Position numbers and translations under genes: made by a program. From assembly GCA_019421975.1 (NCBI GenBank), contig JAHZEE010000001.1:10480-21011 (forward strand): a stretch of DNA of 10,532 bases, read 5' to 3'. Under the pieces are notes generated by a model. The model was not told the DNA's origin. It searched no databases and was given only the letters and a program-made list of their open reading frames with translations. Position 1 is the first letter of the stretch, and each line of letters begins with the position of its first letter. This DNA is from Clostridiales bacterium. GTDB taxonomy: Bacteria > Bacillota > Clostridia > Oscillospirales > Oscillospiraceae. Of the stretch, positions 5,038 to 10,532 are shown one piece after another.

Positions 5038-6261
5038 TTGGATACAAAAATGGATAACCAGAAGGAAAACCAGAACGCGGCAGCGCCGCAGGAGGCCAAG
5101 ACCACACCGGCCGCCCCGGCAGAAAAGCCGGAAGCGCCTGTGGAAAAGCCGGTGCCGCCGACGGAGCAGTCCGCCGTGCCGCCGGCAGAGCCGGCCAAGC
5201 CTGAAGTCCAGTCGGCGCCGGCAGCGCCCAAGGCCACCGCGCAGGCTGCAAAGCCGGCCGCAGTCAAGGCGCCGGCCTACAACCTGACCGTCTCTGTCTC
5301 CCCCCACGCGCACTCCAATGAGTCCACCCGCAGCATCATGCTCGATGTCATCATCGCGCTGCTGCCGGCCCTGATTGGCGCCTGCGTGTTCTTCGGCATG
5401 CGCTCTCTGATGCTGTGCGCGGTCTCTGCCGCGGCCTGCGTCTTCTTCGAGTGGGCATACCGCAAGGTCATGAAGCTCGACTGCACCGTCGGCGACCTGT
5501 CGGCCATCGTCACAGGCCTGCTGCTGGCCTTTGTCTGCCCGGTCACAACGCCGTACTGGTGTATCATCATCGGCGACTTCTTCGCCATCATCATTGTCAA
5601 GCAGCTCTTCGGCGGCATCGGCAAGAACTTTATGAACCCGGCGCTTGCCGGCCGTGCCGTTATGTTCTCCTGGCCGGTCATCATGTCCACCTGGGTGGTT
5701 CCCGGCACTACGGTCGCGGTCTTTGGCTCCAATGCCGACGCCACCACCGCTGCGACGGCCATGAGCTACATGCACAACGGCCTGCTGCCCGACGGCATCT
5801 CCCTGATGGAGCTGTTCATCGGCAACGCCGGCGGCTGCCTGGGCGAGACCTCGTTCCTGCTGCTGCTCATCGGCGGCATCTACCTGGTGATCCGCAAGGT
5901 CATCACGCCGACCATCCCCGTGGCCTACATCGCGACGGTCGCGGTTTTGACCTTCCTGTTCCCCATGGGCAACGACAATGTCACCTGGATGGCCTACCAG
6001 CTGTTCGGCGGCGGCCTGGCCCTGGGCGCCATCTTCATGTCGACCGACTCTGTCACCTCCCCGGTCACCCAAACCGGCCAGCTCATCGACGGCATTGCCG
6101 GCGGCCTTTTGGCTGTGTTCATCCGCTACTTCGGCTCCTATCCCGAGGGCGTCTCCTACGCCATCATCATCATGAACTGCTGTGTGTTCCTCATTGACAA
6201 GATCGGCCGCCCGAAGCGCTTTGGTCTGGTCAAAGAGGCCAAAGAAGGAGGTGCCAAGTAA
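5038..6261 (+). CDS. rnfD: Rnf complex membrane subunit RnfD with a long Pro/Ala-rich N-terminal tail
   Basis: A 407-residue polytopic membrane protein of the RnfD/NqrB family, which carries covalent FMN and takes part in ion-coupled electron transfer. The family-typical start (YNLTVSVSPHAHS, then SIMLDVIIALLPALIGA) is reached only at residue 81. Several hydrophobic helices follow, with GGIGKNFMNPALAGRA in the middle, the DATTAAT motif around Thr240 (candidate FMN-linked threonine) and STDSVTSPVT near the C-terminal third. Residues about 5-80 are low complexity, rich in Pro, Ala, Glu, Lys and Gln, with no predicted fold. The start is TTG 5038: aggaggt (5024-5030) is 7 bases upstream, whereas ATG 5050 would be 19 bases away. 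Either choice keeps the tail. The stop codon overlaps the rnfG ATG by one base. Confidence 0.94.
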   Translation: MDTKMDNQKENQNAAAPQEAKTTPAAPAEKPEAPVEKPVPPTEQSAVPPAEPAKPEVQSAPAAPKATAQAAKPAAVKAPAYNLTVSVSPHAHSNESTRSIMLDVIIALLPALIGACVFFGMRSLMLCAVSAAACVFFEWAYRKVMKLDCTVGDLSAIVTGLLLAFVCPVTTPYWCIIIGDFFAIIIVKQLFGGIGKNFMNPALAGRAVMFSWPVIMSTWVVPGTTVAVFGSNADATTAATAMSYMHNGLLPDGISLMELFIGNAGGCLGETSFLLLLIGGIYLVIRKVITPTIPVAYIATVAVLTFLFPMGNDNVTWMAYQLFGGGLALGAIFMSTDSVTSPVTQTGQLIDGIAGGLLAVFIRYFGSYPEGVSYAIIIMNCCVFLIDKIGRPKRFGLVKEAKEGGAK

Positions 6262-6827
6262 TGGCAAAACAACAGAATGGCGGCGCCTATATTCTCCGCC
6301 TGACGCTGACACTGCTGATCATTGCTGCTGTCTGTGCAGGCCTGCTTGGCTTGGTCAACGGTATTACCGAGGACAAAATTGCGGCGCGTACCGCACAGAA
6401 GACGCAGGCCTCCATGCAGGAGGTCATGCCGGATGCGAGTTCATTTGAGGAAGTCGACTTCACCGGCGCCGACGAGACCGGTCTTGTCACCTCTGCCAAC
6501 GCAGCGCTCGACGAGAGCGGCAATGTCATCGGCTATGTTGTACAGACTGAGCCCTCCGGCTTCGGCGGCGTGATCCAGATGGTCACCGGCGTGGACGCCA
6601 CCGGCGCTGTCACCGGCGTGTCCATCATTGACATGTCTGAGACCTCCGGCCTGGGCACCAACGCAGAGAAGCCGGCCTTTAAGGATCAGTTCCTGGGCAC
6701 GACCGGTGATCTGGCTGTCACCAAGGACGGCGGCACCATCGACGCGCTGACCGGTGCGACCATCACCTCCCGCGCAGTCACCAACGGCGTCAACGCCGCA
6801 GTTGCCTGTGCAAACAATCTGGGTTAA
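6261..6827 (+). CDS. rnfG: Rnf complex subunit RnfG (covalent FMN protein)
   Basis: A 188-residue protein with one N-terminal membrane helix (about residues 11-33, LRLTLTLLIIAAVCAGLLG) and an extracytoplasmic FMN-binding domain of the RnfG/NqrC type. The domain contains GFGGVIQMVTGVD, the SETSGLGT segment, and the flavinylation motif DALTGAT near the C-terminus. Thr167 is the expected site for the phosphoester-linked FMN attached by an ApbE-type flavin transferase; no apbE gene is in this window. The ATG shares its A with the rnfD TAA, and a ribosome-binding site (aaggagg, 6245-6251) lies within rnfD, so translation is coupled. Passes electrons between RnfB/RnfD and the rest of the complex. 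Confidence 0.95.
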   Translation: MAKQQNGGAYILRLTLTLLIIAAVCAGLLGLVNGITEDKIAARTAQKTQASMQEVMPDASSFEEVDFTGADETGLVTSANAALDESGNVIGYVVQTEPSGFGGVIQMVTGVDATGAVTGVSIIDMSETSGLGTNAEKPAFKDQFLGTTGDLAVTKDGGTIDALTGATITSRAVTNGVNAAVACANNLG

Positions 6828-6843
6828 GTGAGGAGGAATCGTC

Positions 6844-7485
6844 ATGAATTTTGGAAAACAGTTTAAAGACGGTCTTCTGTTGCAGAACCCCGTTACCGTT
6901 CAGCTGCTGGGCATGTGCTCGGTCATGGCCATCACCACAACGCTCTTCAACGGCATCGGCATGGGCCTGTCCGTCACCATCATCCTGACCTGCTCCAACA
7001 TCGTCATCTCCCTGCTGCGTAAGGTTATCCCAAGTAAAATCCGTATTGCAGCATTTATTGTCGTCATCTCTACCTTCGTCACCATCGTGGATTTGGTACT
7101 GCAGGCCTTTATCCCGGCCCTGTCAGACTCCATGGGCGTGTTTATCCCGCTGATTGTGGTCAACTGTATCATTTTGGGCCGGGCTGAGGCGTTCTCCTAT
7201 AAGAACGGCGTGGGCGCCTCCGCCATCGACGGCATCGCGCAGGGCCTCGGCTACACCGTGGTGCTTATCATCATGTGTGTGATCCGCGAGTTTTTGGGCA
7301 ACGGCACCTTTGGCGGCGGCCTGCTCAACGGCGGTGACGGCATCCGAATCATCCCGGAAGGTTATCCCTGTCTAGATCTGATCCTGCCTGTAGGCGGTTT
7401 CATCGTTCTGGCATTTGTAATTGCATTCTCCCAGTGGCTGCTGAACCGCATGGAGAGCAAGCAGAGAGAGGAGGCTGCGAAGTAA
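6844..7485 (+). CDS. rnfE: Rnf complex membrane subunit RnfE
   Basis: A 213-residue integral membrane protein of the RnfA/RnfE (NqrD/NqrE) family, with about six hydrophobic helices. Cys25 in LLGMCSVMAI and Cys108 in PLIVVNCIILGRAEAF correspond to the conserved half-membrane cysteines that, with the equivalent pair in RnfA, hold the intramembrane Fe-S centre in this family. Other family marks are the VTIVDL region and FGGGLLNGGDGIRI. The start is ATG 6844 behind gaggagga (6830-6837). The C-terminal tail is short and charged (NRMESKQREEAAK). The gene abuts rnfA with no spacer. Confidence 0.95.
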   Translation: MNFGKQFKDGLLLQNPVTVQLLGMCSVMAITTTLFNGIGMGLSVTIILTCSNIVISLLRKVIPSKIRIAAFIVVISTFVTIVDLVLQAFIPALSDSMGVFIPLIVVNCIILGRAEAFSYKNGVGASAIDGIAQGLGYTVVLIIMCVIREFLGNGTFGGGLLNGGDGIRIIPEGYPCLDLILPVGGFIVLAFVIAFSQWLLNRMESKQREEAAK

Positions 7486-8070
7486 ATGCTGACCAGTCTA
7501 TTTACAATTTCACTGGGTGCTATCCTGGTGAACAACTTTATCTTCTCCCAGTTCCTCGGCATCTGCCCCTTCATGGGTGTGTCGAAGAAGATGGATACCG
7601 CCCTTGGTATGGGCTTCGCGGTTACTTTCGTCATGGGCGTGGCCTCTGCGGTCACCTGGGCTGTCAATGAATTTCTGCTCGTGCCCTTCGACCTGGTCTA
7701 CATGCAGACCATCGCATTTATCCTGGTCATCGCATCTCTGGTGCAGTTCATTGAGATGTTTTTGCAAAAGACGATCCCGTCTCTGTATCAGGCGCTCGGT
7801 ATCTATCTGCCCCTGATCACCACCAACTGCGCAGTGCTGGGCGTTGCGCTGCTGAATATCCAGAACTCCTATAACTTCATCGAGTCTCTGGTCTATGGCA
7901 TCACCGGCGGTCTCGGCTTTTTGCTGGCAATCGTGCTGTTTGCCTCTGTCCGGACACGGATCGAGGGCTGCGACTGCCCCAAGAGCTTTGACGGCTATCC
8001 CATCGCGCTGCTCTCTGCCGGCCTGCTCTCCCTGGCCTTTATGGGCTTCCAGGGCCTGTCGGTCTTTTAA
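7486..8070 (+). CDS. rnfA: Rnf complex membrane subunit RnfA
   Basis: A 194-residue integral membrane protein, the usual length, homologous to RnfE but inserted in the opposite orientation according to studies of the family. The signature NNFIFSQFLGICPFMGVSKK (residues 16-35) carries Cys27. Cys115 lies in PLITTNCAVLGVALL. Together with Cys25 and Cys108 of RnfE these give the four ligands expected for the intramembrane Fe-S cluster. ATG 7486 follows the rnfE TAA with no gap; the ribosome-binding site (gagagagg, 7464-7471) is inside rnfE, which suggests coupled translation of the two partners that form one pseudosymmetric unit. Confidence 0.95.
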   Translation: MLTSLFTISLGAILVNNFIFSQFLGICPFMGVSKKMDTALGMGFAVTFVMGVASAVTWAVNEFLLVPFDLVYMQTIAFILVIASLVQFIEMFLQKTIPSLYQALGIYLPLITTNCAVLGVALLNIQNSYNFIESLVYGITGGLGFLLAIVLFASVRTRIEGCDCPKSFDGYPIALLSAGLLSLAFMGFQGLSVF

Positions 8071-8085
8071 GGAGGTTCGCAGACA

Positions 8086-8904
8086 ATGAATATGAGTAAT
8101 GTAATCCATGCAATCCTGATTTTAGGTATCATGGGCGGCGTGTTCGGCGTTATGCTGGCGATTGCCTCCAAGATCTTCTATGTGCCGCAGGATGAGCGTC
8201 TGGAGCCCCTGTGCGACTGCCTGCCCGGCGCCAACTGCGGCGGCTGCGGCTTCACCGGCTGCACGGCCTACGCCCAGGCGATCATCGACGGCAAGGCAGA
8301 TCTCACCAAGTGTGCCGCCGGCGGCCCGGAGGCCGTTGCCAAGATGGCGGAGATCATGGGCGTAGAGGCGGGCGAGATGGTCCGCACGGTGGCCTATGTG
8401 CGCTGCACCGGTACCGAGGCAAAGATGAAGGGCACCTACGACGGCATCCCCGACTGCCTGGCCGCCACCAAGGCCGCGGGCAACGGCCCCAGCGCCTGCA
8501 GCTACGGCTGCCTGGGCTTCGGCAACTGTGTGGCCGCGTGTAAGTTTGGCGCTCTGAAGATTGAAGACGGCATCGCTGTGGTCAACCACGAGCTGTGCAC
8601 CGGCTGCATGGCCTGCGCCACCGCCTGCCCGCGGAACATCATCGCCGCCGTGCCGTATGACTCCAATGTGATGGTCGGCTGCTCCAGCCAGGACAAGGGC
8701 CCGGTCACCACCAAGGCCTGCAGCCAGGGCTGCATCGGCTGTATGATGTGTGTCAAGGCCTGTCAGCATGACGCCATCCATGTCACCAACTTCCTGGCCA
8801 GCATCGACTATGACAAGTGCACCGGCTGCGGCGACTGTGTCGCCAAGTGCCCCAAGCATGTCATCTTCGACCTGCTGCCCCAGAACAAGAAGGAAGCAGT
8901 CTAA
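8086..8904 (+). CDS. rnfB: Rnf complex subunit RnfB (ferredoxin-accepting poly-Fe-S protein)
   Basis: A 272-residue protein that takes electrons from reduced ferredoxin at the cytoplasmic face. One N-terminal membrane helix (about residues 7-27) is followed by the RnfB 4Fe-4S domain with LPGANCGGCGFTGC and the later partner cysteine (Cys51, Cys54, Cys59, Cys76). Next come several ferredoxin-like cysteine sets: CSYGCLGFGNCVAACKFGAL, CTGCMACATACP, CSQGCIGCMMCVKACQ and CTGCGDCVAKCP. This matches the two double-cluster ferredoxin modules of clostridial RnfB. ATG 8086 has a strong aaggaggt (8070-8077) at 8 bases; an alternative ATG at 8092 is further away. Last gene of the rnf operon in the usual clostridial order. 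Confidence 0.95.
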   Translation: MNMSNVIHAILILGIMGGVFGVMLAIASKIFYVPQDERLEPLCDCLPGANCGGCGFTGCTAYAQAIIDGKADLTKCAAGGPEAVAKMAEIMGVEAGEMVRTVAYVRCTGTEAKMKGTYDGIPDCLAATKAAGNGPSACSYGCLGFGNCVAACKFGALKIEDGIAVVNHELCTGCMACATACPRNIIAAVPYDSNVMVGCSSQDKGPVTTKACSQGCIGCMMCVKACQHDAIHVTNFLASIDYDKCTGCGDCVAKCPKHVIFDLLPQNKKEAV

Positions 8905-8910
8905 ACAGCA

Positions 8911-8952
8911 CACGCCCCGGCGCGGCAGAGTCCACGCCGGGGCGTGATGTTT
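8911..8952 (+). terminator. Hairpin after rnfB, probable partial terminator
   Basis: A perfect 12-bp GC-rich stem cacgccccggcg (8911-8922) / cgccggggcgtg (8935-8946) with a 12-base loop, 6 bases after the rnfB stop. The following bases (atgttt) are only mildly T-rich, so termination may be incomplete, leaving some read-through into queH, for which I see no separate promoter. Confidence 0.6.
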
Positions 8953-8970
8953 CAAAGGAGAGCCTCTTTT

Positions 8971-9522
8971 ATGCACCACAACACCCTGCTGCACATCTGC
9001 TGCGCGCCCTGCGCCAACCAGTGTATTGATTCCCTGCGCGCTGAGGACGCCGAGGTGACGGGCTTCTGGTACAATCCAAACATCCACCCCTTCACCGAGT
9101 ACCGCAGCCGCCGCAACTGCCTGCGGGAGTACGCCCAGCGCATCGAGCTTCCCCTGGTGGAGCAGAATGACTACGGCATCCGGCCCTTCTGCCGCGCCGT
9201 GGCAGACGACATCGCCGGCCGGTGCGTCAAATGCTATGAGATGCGTCTGTTTGCTGCGGCCGCCTATGCGGCCGGGCACGGCTTTGACAGCTTTACCTCC
9301 AGCCTGTTTATCAGCCCCTATCAGAATCACACCCTGATGCAGCAGGTGGCCCAGCAGGCTGCCGAGGCCTATGGGGTCGAGTTTCTCTACCGGGACTTCC
9401 GCCCCCTCTTCCGCGCCGGCCAGGCACGGGCCAGGGAGCTGGGCTTTTATATGCAAAAGTACTGCGGCTGTATTTTTTCCGAGGAGGAGCGGTATCTCAA
9501 GCCCTCCAAAATCCTCCCCTGA
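8971..9522 (+). CDS. queH: Epoxyqueuosine reductase QueH
   Basis: A 183-residue protein of the QueH (DUF208) family, which reduces epoxyqueuosine to queuosine in the wobble position of GUN-anticodon tRNAs, using a 4Fe-4S cluster and an additional metal. The cysteine signature is complete: HICCAPC (Cys10, Cys11, Cys14), RCVKCYEMR (Cys85, Cys88) and QKYCGCIFSEEERY (Cys165, Cys167). Start ATG 8971 is chosen from aaaggaga (8954-8961) at 9 bases; upstream in-frame GTG 8944 and ATG 8947 fall in or just after the preceding hairpin and before this ribosome-binding site. It is non-homologous to QueG, which does the same step in other bacteria. It sits right after rnfB and may be expressed by read-through. 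No other queuosine gene is present here. Confidence 0.92.
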   Translation: MHHNTLLHICCAPCANQCIDSLRAEDAEVTGFWYNPNIHPFTEYRSRRNCLREYAQRIELPLVEQNDYGIRPFCRAVADDIAGRCVKCYEMRLFAAAAYAAGHGFDSFTSSLFISPYQNHTLMQQVAQQAAEAYGVEFLYRDFRPLFRAGQARARELGFYMQKYCGCIFSEEERYLKPSKILP

Positions 9523-9541
9523 CAGCGAAAAATCACCTCCA

Positions 9542-9581
9542 TCCCTGCTTTTTTCTCTGGAAAAAGGCAGGGAATTTGTTT
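9542..9581 (+). terminator. Intrinsic terminator of queH
   Basis: tccctgc (9542-9548) pairs with gcaggga (9567-9573), and the stem continues inward through a T/A run (9549-9555 with 9560-9566, one G-T wobble) to a 4-base loop. T-rich bases (atttgtttt) follow. The whole structure begins 20 bases after the queH stop. Confidence 0.7.
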
Positions 9582-9653
9582 TCCGCAGGAAATTTTGGAA
9601 TTTGCGTTTATTTCAGGCAAATACCGGAAATACTGAGCTTTGGAGGTGCCAAT

Positions 9654-10346
9654 ATGCAAAACAATGAAAATGCAAGCAAATCCTTTCGGCAACTGATGAA
9701 AGAGCGGGGCTTCTACATCGTCCTGATCCTCTGCGTGGCCGCAGTTGGCGTTTCAGGCTATTTCTTCGTGCGGTCCACGCAGACCGCAAGCGGCGATGAG
9801 CCCACTCTCACCCTCTCCGAGCAGAAGGACCCGGCCGGCTCCAACTCCACAACGGAGCAGCCGGGCACGGACACGGCGGAGACACTGAATCCCACCCTGG
9901 ATCCGGAGGAGCAGATCCGCGAGACGGCCCAGTCCGTCACGGTCTGGCCCCTGAAGGGCGAAATTCTCAACACCTTCAGTGCAGATGCACTGGTCTTTAA
10001 TGAGACCATGCAGGACTGGCGGGTCCATGAGGGAATCGACATCGCGGCCAGCGCCGGCGCGACGGTCAGCGCCGCCCAGGCCGGTACCGTCTCCGCCGTC
10101 TACGACGACGACTTCCTGGGCACGGTTGTCATTGTCGACAGCACCCAGGAGGGCATCCAGATGGTCTACGCCAATCTGACCGAGATGCCCACCGTTGCCG
10201 CAGGCGACACGGTGAGCGCCGGTCAGACCATCGGCGCCGTGGGCGGCACCGCACTGCTGGAGGTCGGCAGCGAGCCGCACCTGCACTTTGAGGTGCTGAA
10301 AAACGGCGATCCGGTCAACCCGGTCGACTATCTGCCGGCATCGTGA
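9654..10346 (+). CDS. SpoIIQ-like membrane-anchored M23 (LytM-type) protein
   Basis: A 230-residue protein with a short cytoplasmic N-terminus, one membrane helix (about 20-39), a Ser/Thr/Glu/Pro-rich linker (about 41-105) and an extracytoplasmic M23 domain. The zinc-ligand pattern is intact: His125-x3-Asp129 (HEGID) and His211 in PHLHFEV (209-211 HLH). The second catalytic His of LytM-type enzymes, normally in YAHL, is Asn174 here (YANL), so peptidase activity is doubtful. The architecture (short, single TM, one M23 domain, no LysM or coiled coil) resembles SpoIIQ of sporulating Clostridia, which joins SpoIIIAH across the forespore-mother cell space. Assignment to spoIIQ is inference: no sporulation neighbours are in view. 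ATG 9654 follows tggaggtg (9641-9648); I see no convincing sigma-A promoter, which would fit a forespore-sigma gene. Confidence 0.7.
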   Translation: MQNNENASKSFRQLMKERGFYIVLILCVAAVGVSGYFFVRSTQTASGDEPTLTLSEQKDPAGSNSTTEQPGTDTAETLNPTLDPEEQIRETAQSVTVWPLKGEILNTFSADALVFNETMQDWRVHEGIDIAASAGATVSAAQAGTVSAVYDDDFLGTVVIVDSTQEGIQMVYANLTEMPTVAAGDTVSAGQTIGAVGGTALLEVGSEPHLHFEVLKNGDPVNPVDYLPAS

Positions 10347-10380
10347 AAAAAGGCACGCAGCTCCCGCTGCGTGCCTTTTT
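10347..10380. terminator. Bidirectional terminator between convergent genes
   Basis: A perfect 14-bp stem aaaaaggcacgcag (10347-10360) / ctgcgtgccttttt (10367-10380) with a 6-base loop. The A run on one side and T run on the other let it work for both strands. It starts at the base after the M23 gene's stop and ends at the base before the stop of the minus-strand gene. Confidence 0.93.
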
Positions 10381-10530
10381 CTATCCTCTGGCCAGATACC
10401 GCCGCAGCGCCCGCTTGACCCGGCCCATGAGCATGACCACGGCGATGAGGTTTGGGACGGCCATCAGGCCATTGCAGGCGTCGGCCAGACTCCAGACCAC
10501 GCCGGCCTGCAAGACGGCGCCCACGGCCAA
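10381..10530 (-). CDS. C-terminal end of an AGCS-family sodium:amino-acid symporter (partial)
   Basis: The minus strand reads through from the right edge to TAG (complement of 10381-10383), giving 49 residues. The segment VVWSLADACNGLMAVPNLIA matches the conserved last membrane region of the alanine/glycine:cation symporter (AlsT/DagA-like) family, where a W-x-L-x-D-x-x-NGLMAxPNL pattern is typical. A basic tail follows (GRVKRALRRYLARG). These carriers import alanine or glycine with Na+, which would fit an Rnf complex that pumps Na+, although that link is inference. Most of the gene is outside the window. Confidence 0.75.
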   Translation of the reverse strand: MAVGAVLQAGVVWSLADACNGLMAVPNLIAVVMLMGRVKRALRRYLARG

Positions 10531-10532
10531 AA

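Noticed and set aside
4972..6312. 446-residue open frame on the minus strand opposite rnfD
   Set aside because: Composition (runs of Arg, Gly, His, Asp) is that of an antisense shadow of GC-rich codons; the plus strand encodes a clear RnfD.
8944..8970. Upstream queH starts at GTG 8944 or ATG 8947
   Set aside because: They sit at the hairpin's 3' edge and before the ribosome-binding site that serves ATG 8971, and would add residues not typical of QueH.
8122..9456. 444-residue open frame on the minus strand opposite rnfB and queH
   Set aside because: It spans two certain plus-strand genes and their intergenic hairpin, with shadow-like composition and no recognisable domain.
9595..9634. Sigma-A promoter for the M23 gene
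   Set aside because: ttggaa and ttgcgt can serve as -35-like boxes, but no good -10 lies at 16-18 bases; the best pairs have bad spacing or matches.

Overview
The window (about 10.5 kb, GC-rich coding DNA) looks like the chromosome of an anaerobic, probably spore-forming, high-GC member of the Clostridia (Oscillospiraceae/Ruminococcaceae-like). The indicators are a six-gene rnf operon in the clostridial order C-D-G-E-A-B, a long-form ribosome hibernation factor, QueH instead of QueG, a SpoIIQ-like M23 protein and an AGCS amino-acid symporter. The taxonomic placement is inference from gene content; no rRNA is present.

Layout, left to right. Bases 3-137 are the C-terminal end of an AMP-forming acyl-CoA ligase-type enzyme, followed closely by a YbgC/4HBT thioesterase (150-569). 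The stretch 570-1087 has no convincing gene. It holds two oppositely oriented copies of a ~118-bp multi-hairpin palindromic repeat, a separate hairpin, and a very good sigma-A-type promoter (995-1023). That promoter drives a two-gene unit: a small zinc-ribbon membrane protein of unknown function, which appears to start at a non-standard ATC codon (1088-1780), and ornithine carbamoyltransferase (1784-2779), which has substitutions in the carbamoyl-phosphate loop. The long-form hpf gene follows (2866-3408) and ends in a strong terminator.

The centre is the Rnf complex (3705-8904), a ferredoxin:NAD+ oxidoreductase that moves Na+ or H+ across the membrane. It is read from one strong promoter (3580-3608) in an AT-rich upstream region. 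All expected cofactor motifs are visible: two 4Fe-4S sets in RnfC, covalent-FMN threonine motifs in RnfD and RnfG, paired membrane cysteines in RnfE and RnfA, and the Cys-rich RnfB. RnfD carries an unusual ~80-residue Pro/Ala/Glu/Lys-rich N-terminal tail. Downstream lie queH (8971-9522, the last step of queuosine synthesis), a SpoIIQ-like membrane-anchored M23 protein (9654-10346), a bidirectional terminator, and the C-terminal end of an AGCS-type Na+/amino-acid symporter on the minus strand.

The main block is a known system. I see no clear new multi-gene system. The items most worth a second look are the structured repeat family, the RnfD tail, the ATC-started zinc-ribbon gene, and the altered substrate loop of the carbamoyltransferase.
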